A stretch of 64,000 bases of DNA from a virus. This document shows, piece after piece, positions 23,499 through 32,436 of the stretch. The notes beneath the pieces were generated by a model. That model saw only the letters and a program-made list of their open reading frames with translations, was not told the DNA's origin and ran no database searches. Where the stretch lies: positions 1 to 64,000 of the IMG/VR virus record IMGVR_UViG_3300029985_000693; one strand, 5' to 3'. The translations under genes were made by a program, and so were the position numbers. Position 1 is the stretch's first letter; each line of letters begins with the position of its first letter.

Positions 23499-26400
23499 TG
23501 AAACGATTTTTCCTACTTATAATTCTAGTGAGTTTTGGTTCTTTAGCCAATGTAAGCGACCCAGCCGTAACAGCTCCGGTTGGTAGGGCTACCCCTTCGG
23601 CCCTGTCTGTTCAAGGTCAAGCCGGAATGATTCCTATAGCTGTTACTTGCTCTAATTGTGGTTCAGGGGGTGGCTCTGGAGGAGGTTCGGGTGGAGGCAG
23701 CGGTGGTTCGGGTGGAGATGTAAACATTATAGAGGTTGGAGGCGCAGCTGTTTCTTTGGGTTCTAAAACTTCTGTTAATAGCTTTCCTGTAGTAATAGCT
23801 TCAGATCAGGGGGATGTGCCTGTTTCTGCTGTTTCTTTGCCACTACCTACCGGCGCGGCAACTTCTGCCAATCAAACCAGTGAAATAACCGTACTGGAAG
23901 CAATTTCAGCTCAATTACCCGCCTCACTAGATGGATCTGGAGATCTAAAGGTACATGAACAAGGCATAGCAAATGTAGATATTACCAACTCAAGCATTCC
24001 CGTGACGCAAAGCGGTTCCTGGACCGTTACAGCTAATGCCGGTACTAACCTAAATACATCCCTGTTGGCCTTGGATACGTCTGTAAATGGTATTTTGGTA
24101 GCCCAAGCATCTACTACCTCTGGAGAAAAGGGACCGCTAGTTCAGGCTGCGGTAACAACATCCGCCCCAACCTATTCCAATGGGCAAACAAGTCCATTAT
24201 CTTTGGATTCTACTGGTAGCTTACGTGTAAACGTAACGGCTGGTGGAGGAGCCAACGCTTCTATAGGTACAATTGGCGCTACTTTGCCTGGATCTGCTAC
24301 CACTGTAGGTTTCAAGGACGGCTCAGGTAATTTGCAAGCGTTTATTGGAGACACCACAAATGGCATTAAAGTACAATTACCTACTGGTTTTGCTACTTCT
24401 GCTTTGCAAACAACAGGAAATGCCACATTGGTTACCATAAATTCAACACTTGGAACCCCTATGCAACAAACAGGTGGTAGCGTTACTGCTAATGCCGGTA
24501 CCAACCTAAACACATCCCTATTGTCTTTGGATACTTCAGTTAATGGTATATTGGTAGCTCAAGGTTCAACGACTTCTGGAGAAAAAGGACCATTAGTTCA
24601 AGCTGCGGTAAACACAGCTGCTCCTGTTTATTTAGACGGTCAAACAAGCGCCCTGTCCTTAGATACTACCGGTAGCTTACGTGTAAACGTAACGGCTGGT
24701 GGAGGAGCCAACGCTTCTATAGGTACAATTGGAAGCGCAATACCATCTTCTGCTACCACTGTTGGATTTAAAGATGGTTCTGGCAATCTACAAGCTTTCA
24801 TTGGTGATACAACAAACGGTATTAAAGTACAATTACCCGGTGGTAGCGTTACTGCTAATGCTGGTACTAACTTAAATACATCCTTATTAGCTTTAGATAC
24901 TTCAGTTAATGGTATTTTAGCTACTCAAGGCTCTACCACCGCTGGAGAAAAGGGTTCCCTGATGATGGGAGCGGTTACCACGTCCGCTCCATCGTACTCC
25001 AATGGGCAGACAAATCCATTCTCTTTGGACGCTGCTGGTAATTTAAGGGTCAACGTAGTGAGCGGAGGTGGTTCTAATGCTTCGGTTGGTTTAACCGGTA
25101 CAACGGCTCCTACTTCAGCGACAGAAATGGGTATGATCACCAGTGGTAACTTAGTTGGTATTACAAGTGGTCAAACAACCATGACGAATAGCCTTCCAGT
25201 GGTAATAGCGTCGGACCAATCTACAATTACGGTACAAGGCGCTGGAACTGGATTAGCTCAATCGGGAGGAGTGTTGTTGACTCAGCCGACCCAAGCAAAA
25301 ACAGCCTCTACCGTATTTAACGCATTAAGTCAAACACTTGTTATCCCTTTGGCTGGCTCTCAAGGGGCTGTATTCCAGCTGACAGCTATTTCAGCGGGTA
25401 CTATGACTGCTGTAGTGGATGCCAGCTGGGACAACGGAACTACGTGGACTAGCTCAGGTTACCAATTCGAAGGAGTATTGAGTTCTGCTACATTTGCATC
25501 CTTAGCTGCAAATACAGGTACAAACGCACTAGACGCTTACATGTTGATCCCAAACAACTCAACCTTTACAGCCAATGCTCCCGCCTACACCCCTACCCAT
25601 TTGAGGATTAGGGTTTCAGCCTATTCATCTGGCTCCATTACAGGAACCCTTACTGCTATACCTGTTAATGCAAATCCAAGCACGGGAGCTATTAACGGCA
25701 CATACAACCTTCCAGGTGCCGCCACCCTAAACGGTGTAGATATCGGTAACGGTTCAATGGGACCCGTTTGGGGTGCAACTGTCAACTCATTAGCTCCTCA
25801 AGTCGGTATGGAAGTATTGACAGGTGTTGCTACGTCGGCTATCAGGGCTGCAACCTCAGGAAATATGGTCATGCCTAGCATCGATAATGCCAACGGAGAT
25901 GCTTTTGTCGAAATTGCGAGCGGTGTAACAAAAGCGGCTGTAGTTACAAACAATACCACCGCCGTTGGTATTGGTTTGGAAGTGCTAGATCACGTAGCTG
26001 AAACACTAGGAAGCACTGCGTCATATTCAACCGGAAATAGCGTGGCCGCAGCTGTGGACCTTTCGGGTCGTACATATATAGTAGGGCAGATAGCAGATAA
26101 CACCGCTGCCGCTGGCAATCCTGTAGCCATTGCAGCCAAGGGCGTAGCCGATGGCGCTGCTCCTTCAGCCGTATCTGCCGGTAGCACTGGTTATCCAATT
26201 ATGTCACTCGATCGTCGTCTTTATGTGGATACCACTCATCCTAATTTTTTCTCTTACAACATGAGCGGACAAACGACAAATACTCAATTAGTTGGTTTAT
26301 CTGGTGCTAGCGTTTCATATTATATTGATTCTGTTACGTTTTCGACTAGCGCTGCTACAAACATGTCTTTGGTTAGTAGCACTACAGCTGGTACGGCTTG

Positions 26401-26572
26401 CGTTTCAACACCAACAATTGTTGTTCCTACTATATACCTAAACTCGGGTGGGGCTGGTGCCACCATGACTTTCCCAAGTCCCATCAAAGTGACCGCAAAC
26501 TCCGCGTTATGCTGCACTGTAAGTGCAGCCAACGCTTCTAGCTGTGTCGTAACTGGACATTTGGCTCCTTAA
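23498..26572 (+). CDS. Exported repetitive fibre-like protein (1024 aa)
   Basis: A 1024-residue protein. Residues 1-17 are a Sec signal peptide (MKRFFLLIILVSFGSLA, likely cut before N18). A cysteine pair (CSNC) is followed by a Gly/Ser linker at about residues 53-75. Residues 170-480 hold three copies of a repeat that begins TANAGTNLNTSLLALDTSVN and includes GSLRVNVTAGGGANASIG and FKDGSGNLQAFIGDTTNGIK, spaced 152 then about 122 residues apart. The C-terminal 450 residues are Ser/Thr/Ala-rich and beta in character, with a Cys-containing end. The sequence style is that of a phage fibre, but a signal peptide is unusual for a virion part. Confidence 0.6.
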   Translation: MKRFFLLIILVSFGSLANVSDPAVTAPVGRATPSALSVQGQAGMIPIAVTCSNCGSGGGSGGGSGGGSGGSGGDVNIIEVGGAAVSLGSKTSVNSFPVVIASDQGDVPVSAVSLPLPTGAATSANQTSEITVLEAISAQLPASLDGSGDLKVHEQGIANVDITNSSIPVTQSGSWTVTANAGTNLNTSLLALDTSVNGILVAQASTTSGEKGPLVQAAVTTSAPTYSNGQTSPLSLDSTGSLRVNVTAGGGANASIGTIGATLPGSATTVGFKDGSGNLQAFIGDTTNGIKVQLPTGFATSALQTTGNATLVTINSTLGTPMQQTGGSVTANAGTNLNTSLLSLDTSVNGILVAQGSTTSGEKGPLVQAAVNTAAPVYLDGQTSALSLDTTGSLRVNVTAGGGANASIGTIGSAIPSSATTVGFKDGSGNLQAFIGDTTNGIKVQLPGGSVTANAGTNLNTSLLALDTSVNGILATQGSTTAGEKGSLMMGAVTTSAPSYSNGQTNPFSLDAAGNLRVNVVSGGGSNASVGLTGTTAPTSATEMGMITSGNLVGITSGQTTMTNSLPVVIASDQSTITVQGAGTGLAQSGGVLLTQPTQAKTASTVFNALSQTLVIPLAGSQGAVFQLTAISAGTMTAVVDASWDNGTTWTSSGYQFEGVLSSATFASLAANTGTNALDAYMLIPNNSTFTANAPAYTPTHLRIRVSAYSSGSITGTLTAIPVNANPSTGAINGTYNLPGAATLNGVDIGNGSMGPVWGATVNSLAPQVGMEVLTGVATSAIRAATSGNMVMPSIDNANGDAFVEIASGVTKAAVVTNNTTAVGIGLEVLDHVAETLGSTASYSTGNSVAAAVDLSGRTYIVGQIADNTAAAGNPVAIAAKGVADGAAPSAVSAGSTGYPIMSLDRRLYVDTTHPNFFSYNMSGQTTNTQLVGLSGASVSYYIDSVTFSTSAATNMSLVSSTTAGTACVSTPTIVVPTIYLNSGGAGATMTFPSPIKVTANSALCCTVSAANASSCVVTGHLAP
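24215..24732 (+). repeat. Exact 62-bp direct repeat inside the exported fibre-like gene
   Basis: The 62 bases at 24215-24276 recur exactly at 24671-24732, offset by 456 bases (152 codons). They encode GSLRVNVTAGGGANASIGTI. Exact DNA identity where flanking repeat DNA has diverged suggests recent gene conversion or duplication inside the gene. Confidence 0.8.
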
Positions 26573-26573
26573 T

Positions 26574-29500
26574 ATGCTTAAGAGATTATTTATATTATTA
26601 ACAATAGTTGGAAGTGCAGCCTATGCCGGAGATGCATGGGTAGGAAGCAACAGTGCTACATCCTATTATAGCACTAATAACGGTTCTACGTGGACTGCTG
26701 CAACTGGAATGGCAAGTCAAGGAATACAACCTTCATGCGTTGGTAGTAATTGCACTACCTTTTTTTATGCAGCTACTGGAAATACAGCTTATTATACAAC
26801 AAATGGAGGAGCTACATGGAGTACATCAACACTGCCAGCAACTCAGGGGTGGCAAACTCCAAGTTGTGTTGGAACCAACTGTAGCGCAACTGCTGGTTGG
26901 TTTGCTGGAGTAAACACAACGACTGCGGCTTTTAGCTCTAACAACGGACAAACATGGGTATCGTCTACATTGCCATCATCTCAATTGTGGTGGGCTCCCT
27001 CTTGTTCTACTGGAAGTGTTTGTGTTGTTGTATCTGGAAGCACATCAACAAACGTTGCCGCTTTTTCTACTAATAGTGGATCTACATGGACCGCTTCTAC
27101 TTTACCGGCAACCGCCTCATGGGGATATTCGGTGTGCAATGGTTCAAACTGTGTCGTCACGGAAACAGGATCAACCACAACGGCGGCCTTTAGCAGTAAT
27201 GGTGGTTCTACCTGGGCAACATCTACGATGCCAAGTTCAGGTCAGTGGAGAGTTTCTTGTTCTGGAACAACATGTGCTGGAACAAGATATGATACAAACA
27301 CAACAGCGGGAGCTTTCTCTTCCAATGGAGGAGCTACTTGGTCTGCGTCAACCCTACCATCAAGCGGAACTTGGAGTTCCATATCATGTTATTCATCTAC
27401 TTGCTTTGCTTTTAGGAATGACTCTGCCACCACCGCTGCTGCCGTATCAACCAATGGTGGCTCTACTTGGTCAGCTTCTACAATGCCATCGTCAGCAGCA
27501 CCGTGGGGTAATCCTTACGCTGATTTTGGCGTTACAAACAATGCAGCCGTTGTCTGCAATGCCACTCTATCTGGGTGTATGACATACAATGGAGGTACTG
27601 GTTATGCCTTTACGGCAAATAGCGGTACTTCTTGGACGGGTGGCACTATTGGTTCTGGTTATAGCGGATGTGGTCTAGCGTATGCTTCAGTGGCACCGGC
27701 TATCACGTCCTTTACTGGCTCTCCAGGTGTATTTGGGGCGGCTGTAACAATTACAGGTTCTGGGTTTACAGGCGCTACATCATTGTTGTTTAATAATTTT
27801 TCCCAACCAACATTCACTATAGCTTCTGATTCTACAATTACAACTACAGTTCCAACCGGGGCAACAACAGGACAATTATCTGTAACATCACCATCAGGTA
27901 CTGGTCTGTCCGCTTCCAATTTCATAGTTTCTGGACATTCTGGTGGGGCCTTCTTTATAGGTAATAACGGTAGCAATCCAAAAGCCAATGTAGCTTACAG
28001 TACAAACGGCTCATCTTGGTTTTCAGCAACAGCTTTTGGATCAACATTTTGGAGTAATCTACAAGGAAATACAACGTCTTGCAATTCTACCACAAATACA
28101 TGTGTTCTTACTGTCGATCCAAGTTCACTGGGTTTTTTTACAGCTTATTCTCCCAATGGAGGTCAAACATGGCAATTAAGTTCTCAATTAGCCGCCAACA
28201 CATGGGGGGGTGGGGTGAGCTGCCCATCTCTTTCTGGATGCGTAATGGTACAAGGTATTTCGACCAATACGGTAGCTTTTTCAACAAATGGAGGCTTATC
28301 ATGGAGTACTTCTACAACTCCATCTACCACGACCTGGAATGCTCCTGCATGTGTTGGAGCTAATTGTACACTTACCTCAAATGCCGGTACGGCTGGAGCG
28401 GCTTATTCAACAAATGGAGGTTCTACATGGACCGCTGCGACGATGCCTTCTGCCGCAACATGGAACACACCTACATGTGTAAGTACGTTTTGTACGGTAA
28501 CGGCTTATTTTACAACTACAACAGCGGCGGCTTATTCAGCCAATAACGGACAAACTTGGTCTGCCGCCATAATGCCTTCTTCCCAATCATGGAATCCTCC
28601 GACTTGTAGCGGAACGACTTGTTCAGCAACAACAAACACAACAACAACCGCAGCTGCCTATAGCACCAACAATGGCTCTACGTGGGGTGCAGCTACAATG
28701 CCATCTTCAAATCAATGGAACTCACCATCTTGTAGCGGAACTGTTTGTGTCGCCACTATAGTAGCATCCGGCACCACAGCGGCTTATTCAACAAATAGCG
28801 GGCAAACCTGGACAGCCGCTACAATGCCATCTTCTCATGCTTGGGGAAATCCAGTTTGTGTGAGTAGCAATTGCATTGCGATTCCTTTTGGAGGTACAGC
28901 TACTACCGCTGCTGCATATTCAATAAACGGTGGTCAAACTTGGACAGCCACTACACTACCAACATCGCAATCGTGGGGTCAACCAACATGTATTAATACA
29001 AATTGTACGGTAACGGCTTATTACAGCTCAAGCGCTGCTGCATATTCGACAAATAACGGTCAAACTTGGACTGCAACAACTATGCCACCGCAAGACGTTC
29101 CATTAAATGCAATATCATGTGGCTCTACAACATGCGCAAGCACAAGTAGCTTGTATTCTGGCACTGGAAGTTTCTATACTGGTAATGGATATTACTGGAC
29201 CAGTCCAAACTCTCTTCCGGGAAATTCATTAAACTGGAAGGCTGCTTCCTGTGCTGGTTCTACATGTTCAACAGTAGTAACCAATTCTAGTACAGCCGCT
29301 GCTTTTAGCTCTAATGGAGGATCGTCTTGGGTATCCGCAACAATGCCTTCTTCGGCAATATGGAATACACCTCTATGTATTGTTGGCGGGTTTTGCGTTG
29401 CAACAAACGCTACATCTGGTACTGCTGCTGCCTATTCGACAAACGGTGGTTCTACTTGGGTCGCAGCAACGATGCCTTCGAGTGGTGTTTGGAACACTCC

Positions 29501-30149
29501 TTCCTGTTATGGAATTTACTGTTCTGCTACAAATACAACCTCCGGAACCGCTGCTGCTTATAGCTCTAATAACGGTTCTACCTGGGTTGCCGCAACGATG
29601 CCTTCGAGTGGTGTCTGGAACGCTCCAGGTTGTTCTGGTTATACTTGTGCCGCCACAACCACGGCATCGGGTACTGTTGCTGCTTATAGCTCTAATAACG
29701 GCTCTACCTGGGTAGCCGCAACGATGCCTTCAAGTGGTGTTTGGAACGCTCCATATTGCTATGGTGTATATTGCATAGCTACACTTACTACGTCTTCCAC
29801 AGCGGCTGCTTATAGTTCTAACGGTGGTTCTACCTGGGTTGCAGCAACGATGCCTTCGGCGGCGGTATGGAATGGTAATCCTATTTGCAATGGAGCTATT
29901 TGTGTAGATGTAACGGCTGCGGCTGGTGTTACGACTATGGCCTACAGTCTTAACAATGGAGCTACTTGGTCTTTGGGTACCCTACCTGTAGCGGCTACGT
30001 GGAGCAATCCAACCGTAGGGGTTCTCAATATCACTATAGCAAATACAGGATTTACTAATTATTGGGGATACAACGACTTAATCCACGATCCTGTGGGTTG
30101 GCCATCCTCATTAGAAATATTTAATCAATACACACGTAATTTTAATTAA
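26574..30149 (+). CDS. Exported Asp-box (BNR-like) repeat protein with IPT/TIG domain (1191 aa)
   Basis: A 1191-residue protein. Residues 1-18 are a textbook signal peptide (MLKRLFILLTIVGSAAYA, cut before GDAW). About 24 repeats of 40-48 residues follow, each with an Asp-box-like turn S-x-N-G/N-G-x-T-W and a T-M-P-S-S segment, and most with a cysteine pair C-x(4-5)-C (PSCVGSNC, PTCVSTFC). This suggests one or more beta-propellers stabilised by disulfides. Around residues 372-460 an IPT/TIG Ig-like domain (ITSFTGSPGVFGAAVTITGS) splits the array. Asp-box propellers occur in sialidases, but no catalytic sialidase residues are evident. Export is inferred; the role may be surface adhesin, receptor mask or virion fibre. 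Confidence 0.7.
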   Translation: MLKRLFILLTIVGSAAYAGDAWVGSNSATSYYSTNNGSTWTAATGMASQGIQPSCVGSNCTTFFYAATGNTAYYTTNGGATWSTSTLPATQGWQTPSCVGTNCSATAGWFAGVNTTTAAFSSNNGQTWVSSTLPSSQLWWAPSCSTGSVCVVVSGSTSTNVAAFSTNSGSTWTASTLPATASWGYSVCNGSNCVVTETGSTTTAAFSSNGGSTWATSTMPSSGQWRVSCSGTTCAGTRYDTNTTAGAFSSNGGATWSASTLPSSGTWSSISCYSSTCFAFRNDSATTAAAVSTNGGSTWSASTMPSSAAPWGNPYADFGVTNNAAVVCNATLSGCMTYNGGTGYAFTANSGTSWTGGTIGSGYSGCGLAYASVAPAITSFTGSPGVFGAAVTITGSGFTGATSLLFNNFSQPTFTIASDSTITTTVPTGATTGQLSVTSPSGTGLSASNFIVSGHSGGAFFIGNNGSNPKANVAYSTNGSSWFSATAFGSTFWSNLQGNTTSCNSTTNTCVLTVDPSSLGFFTAYSPNGGQTWQLSSQLAANTWGGGVSCPSLSGCVMVQGISTNTVAFSTNGGLSWSTSTTPSTTTWNAPACVGANCTLTSNAGTAGAAYSTNGGSTWTAATMPSAATWNTPTCVSTFCTVTAYFTTTTAAAYSANNGQTWSAAIMPSSQSWNPPTCSGTTCSATTNTTTTAAAYSTNNGSTWGAATMPSSNQWNSPSCSGTVCVATIVASGTTAAYSTNSGQTWTAATMPSSHAWGNPVCVSSNCIAIPFGGTATTAAAYSINGGQTWTATTLPTSQSWGQPTCINTNCTVTAYYSSSAAAYSTNNGQTWTATTMPPQDVPLNAISCGSTTCASTSSLYSGTGSFYTGNGYYWTSPNSLPGNSLNWKAASCAGSTCSTVVTNSSTAAAFSSNGGSSWVSATMPSSAIWNTPLCIVGGFCVATNATSGTAAAYSTNGGSTWVAATMPSSGVWNTPSCYGIYCSATNTTSGTAAAYSSNNGSTWVAATMPSSGVWNAPGCSGYTCAATTTASGTVAAYSSNNGSTWVAATMPSSGVWNAPYCYGVYCIATLTTSSTAAAYSSNGGSTWVAATMPSAAVWNGNPICNGAICVDVTAAAGVTTMAYSLNNGATWSLGTLPVAATWSNPTVGVLNITIANTGFTNYWGYNDLIHDPVGWPSSLEIFNQYTRNFN
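29440..29870 (+). repeat. Near-identical tandem Asp-box repeats at the DNA level
   Basis: Four consecutive units share almost identical DNA around GCAACGATGCCTTCGAGTGG, one every 120-130 bases, encoding NGSTWVAATMPSSGVWN. They are part of the coding sequence and have no spacer structure of a CRISPR array. Units elsewhere in the gene are more diverged, so this end has expanded most recently. Confidence 0.7.
30138..30145 (+). promoter_or_regulatory. AATTTTAA box before the zinc-finger gene
   Basis: AATTTTAA overlaps the last codons and stop of the Asp-box gene and lies 24 bases before the ATG at 30170, with a ribosome binding site (AAAGGAA) in between. Because it overlaps codons for Asn-Phe, chance occurrence is more likely than at other sites. 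Confidence 0.35.
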
Positions 30150-30169
30150 ATTCAAAGGAAATAATCAAA

Positions 30170-30499
30170 ATGCCAGCTAATTTAAGTTGTGACCGTTGTG
30201 GAACTCCATACGTACCTACAAACGGTGATACCACCGAAAATGCCACTATAAGCATTCGCAGGGCTAGTGATGCTGCTCCTGGAGGTAACTTCGTTCGATT
30301 TGTTTGCCCTACTTGTGAGGCTATGGACGAACAAATCGTTGCTTTTGCATTCCCATGGTCTAATTATGCTGATTTGGTGTTAAATCCACAACAAATAGCG
30401 GCTGCAAAGGCGGCTGTGGTAGCGTCAATGACTCCACCTGTCACTACCACTCAAGCTCCTGCTCAACCTCCGTCTGAAACGACCGTAGCGCCTCAATAA
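30170..30499 (+). CDS. Small zinc-finger protein (109 aa)
   Basis: A 109-residue protein with two cysteine pairs, SCDRCGTPYVP near residues 5-9 and FVCPTCEAMDEQ near residues 45-49. Together they make one four-Cys zinc ribbon. The C-terminal 30 residues are a Pro/Thr/Ala-rich disordered tail. A ribosome binding site AAAGGAA precedes the start. Zinc ribbons of this size in phage late regions may be structural or regulatory; no family is recognised. Confidence 0.65.
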   Translation: MPANLSCDRCGTPYVPTNGDTTENATISIRRASDAAPGGNFVRFVCPTCEAMDEQIVAFAFPWSNYADLVLNPQQIAAAKAAVVASMTPPVTTTQAPAQPPSETTVAPQ

Positions 30500-30502
30500 G
30501 CC

Positions 30503-30985
30503 ATGAAAAACATATATTTGGGGTTCTCAAACCACAATGATTGGTTTTCAAAACTAATCATGTGGGTTACCGAGGCACCGGTAAGTCATTGTTTTGTATT
30601 GATTAATGATCCCATATTGGGAGACATGGTTATGCAAGCTACTTCGGGAGGAGTGCAGATAAACACTCTGAAAACCTTTAAATTGACTCACAATATAGTT
30701 ACCGTGATAGAACCCAAAGTTGATTTATCTCAAGCCATAAAGGAAATCATAGAAGAAGACTTGGGAGACGGATATGACTATACGGGTGATTTAGGTGTAG
30801 CTTGGATTAGACTGGGAAAATGGTTAGGAAAGAAATGGCACAACATTTTCCATACCAAAAAACATGAGTTTTGCTCTGCATTGTTAACCAAATTAATACA
30901 AAAAGCCCGGTGGCCTGGATCGGAAACACTGGTACCAGACGAAGTGGACCCTGGCGAACTATTAAAGTTCGTCAGTAAACCTTAA
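30503..30985 (+). CDS. Permuted NlpC/P60-like (YiiX-type) cysteine hydrolase
   Basis: A 160-residue protein with the order of catalytic elements seen in permuted papain-like NlpC/P60 hydrolases: an N-terminal VSHCFVLI strand with the likely catalytic His (H29) and a downstream helix HEFCSALLTKLIQ with the likely nucleophile C124, then VPDEVDPGEL. Such enzymes cleave amide or thioester bonds in peptidoglycan peptides or lipids. Its place after the exported proteins suggests a late envelope-acting or tail-associated enzyme. The 3' end overlaps, on the other strand, the end of the membrane ClpP-like gene by four bases. Confidence 0.65.
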   Translation: MKNIYLGFSNHNDWFSKLIMWVTEAPVSHCFVLINDPILGDMVMQATSGGVQINTLKTFKLTHNIVTVIEPKVDLSQAIKEIIEEDLGDGYDYTGDLGVAWIRLGKWLGKKWHNIFHTKKHEFCSALLTKLIQKARWPGSETLVPDEVDPGELLKFVSKP

Positions 30986-31767
30986 TTACTCCAATCTATT
31001 GGGTAAATTAGGTAGTGGTTTCGTATTTTATCTACAGCATGGACTTGTAATGCCTCTTCTGAATCCATCTTCCAGTCAGCATCTTTAATTTTAGAAACAT
31101 AGTCTTCCACCTTCATATACATACGTTTGGCTATAAAATCAGCCATAGAGTTAGACATTTCTTCCAATGAATCCAATCTTTCCTTTAATTCATACTTATT
31201 AAGACTTGACTCAGGAATAACCGAAAACGGTTCATGGGTTAAAAGTATAGCGTCAGGAGCCATTTCTCTGAATGGGCACGCCTGTAATATGTAAAATCCC
31301 ATACTAGCACTGTATTCATCTACATAACAAGTTACAGTCTTAGGGTAGGAGGCGATTAATTGAGCCAATCTCATTCCTATCTCTACATCTCCACCTTCGG
31401 TGTTTAGTCTCAATAAAATGGTATCTATAGAAGGATCCCGAACGTGATCTATAAATATATCTATTAGTTTTATAGAGTTACTACCATTAATCTTGCCGTC
31501 GAAGTCTATAATCAGTTGACGGTCTTTGACTCCCATCTCTATAACCCTATCGGTACTCTTAGTTCCCTCACCGTCAGGTATGCACAAAAGACGGGAAAAT
31601 GGTAAATGTAGGTAATTGGGTACATTTACTACTGTTTGATTCGGAGAATCGTTCTTAATTACGCTTTGGGGTAGCAATCTGCAATCATATCCACCAACTA
31701 AAGGCAATAGAAACAAACCTATATTAAACCCCAACACCAACGCCACAATCTTAGATAATGAAACCAT
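30982..31767 (-). CDS. Membrane-anchored ClpP/SppA-like serine protease
   Basis: A 261-residue protein. Residues 5-25 are a membrane anchor (SKIVALVLGFNIGLFLLPLV). From about residue 80 it has the ClpP/crotonase fold with a complete triad: Ser155 in EYSASMGF (compare GQAASMGA of ClpP), His178 in LLTHEP and Asp231 in DADWKMDSEEAL. The oxyanion-loop-type motif NTEGGDVEIGM (122-132) is present. ClpP itself is soluble, so this is closer in layout to SppA or membrane ClpP-like proteases. It could process virion or host envelope proteins. It is the first of two such proteases in the window and converges with the hydrolase gene. Confidence 0.78.
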   Translation of the reverse strand: MVSLSKIVALVLGFNIGLFLLPLVGGYDCRLLPQSVIKNDSPNQTVVNVPNYLHLPFSRLLCIPDGEGTKSTDRVIEMGVKDRQLIIDFDGKINGSNSIKLIDIFIDHVRDPSIDTILLRLNTEGGDVEIGMRLAQLIASYPKTVTCYVDEYSASMGFYILQACPFREMAPDAILLTHEPFSVIPESSLNKYELKERLDSLEEMSNSMADFIAKRMYMKVEDYVSKIKDADWKMDSEEALQVHAVDKIRNHYLIYPIDWSN

Positions 31768-31790
31768 TTTTACACCCTATATAACTTAAA

Positions 31791-31985
31791 TTACCTCTTA
31801 CGTTTCTGGGTGGAATGGTAAGACCAATTACAGCCTAATTTGATGGCCTCTCTAGTGGAGTCGTTCATTGTATATATTAATCCACAAGACGTACAATAAG
31901 GCCATTTAAGTATTTTACCGCTTGACTTATGCGGTTCATAAGAGTAAGATATACGTTTGGTTTCATTAACTTCATCTATAGTCAT
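31791..31985 (-). CDS. Small Cys-containing protein (64 aa)
   Basis: A 64-residue basic protein with YCTSCGLIY near residues 30-35 and a later GCNWSYH, a possible small zinc site (Cys, Cys, Cys, His). It ends 23 bases before the membrane protease and probably forms an operon with it. A ribosome binding site (TAGGG, spacing about 7) overlaps a TATAAC sequence, so the promoter position is uncertain. No family is recognised. Confidence 0.6.
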   Translation of the reverse strand: MTIDEVNETKRISYSYEPHKSSGKILKWPYCTSCGLIYTMNDSTREAIKLGCNWSYHSTQKRKR

Positions 31986-32040
31986 AGTTATACCCTAACC
32001 CAAAGCAACAAGCAAGTCAAGTATCAACAAAAGGAAACAC

Positions 32041-32430
32041 ATGTTAAAGTCAGAACCAGTTGATTTTGAAATAAATGTAATTGCCGAAAACGGAGAAGAA
32101 TACCGGGGTTTCTTTTCAGCCCTACCCCAACTATCCCATCGCCTAACCCTCCAAAAGGATCGTAAGTACCGAGAACTATTAGGAGACAAACCCGATCAGG
32201 CTGATGAGTATTCCAAGCTCCTAAGTATTTACTTGGCAGATTTAGGTGTACGTTTAGTACGCACCCCCAATTGGTGGAAGGAAACGGACGGGGGTCTAGA
32301 ATTGGAATCTTTCAATGTAATTAGCGAAATAGCTCAAAAAGTAAGTGAAATCATCAAAAAGGCAAACGATGAAATTCAAGCCAAAGCGGAAAAGTCTCGT
32401 AAAGAACTAAAAGACACAAAACCGCTATAA
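32041..32430 (+). CDS. Possible tail assembly chaperone, first of pair
   Basis: A 129-residue protein with a ribosome binding site (AAAGGAAACAC). It has an N-terminal beta-strand region (SEPVDFEINVIAENGEEYRGFF) and a helical, charged C-terminus. It lies just upstream of the tape-measure-like gene, where phages encode tail assembly chaperones. The following gene is in the same reading frame, separated by one TAA and two codons. No frameshift site is seen. Assigned by position. Confidence 0.5.
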   Translation: MLKSEPVDFEINVIAENGEEYRGFFSALPQLSHRLTLQKDRKYRELLGDKPDQADEYSKLLSIYLADLGVRLVRTPNWWKETDGGLELESFNVISEIAQKVSEIIKKANDEIQAKAEKSRKELKDTKPL

Positions 32431-32436
32431 TTCAAT

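Noticed and set aside
27016-27582. 188-codon plus-strand frame in the Asp-box gene
   Set aside because: A Leu/Gln-rich frame-shifted reading of the repeat DNA; other frames over the repeats look the same.
28400-29870. Regularly spaced repeats that might be a CRISPR array
   Set aside because: The repeats are imperfect, lie in frame in one long gene and encode Asp-box units; spacers are also related to one another.
31985-32040. TTGCTT-17-TATAAC as promoter of the leftward gene at 31791
   Set aside because: The -10 would end one base before the ATG, leaving no leader, and overlaps the only ribosome binding site, so it was not listed as a feature.
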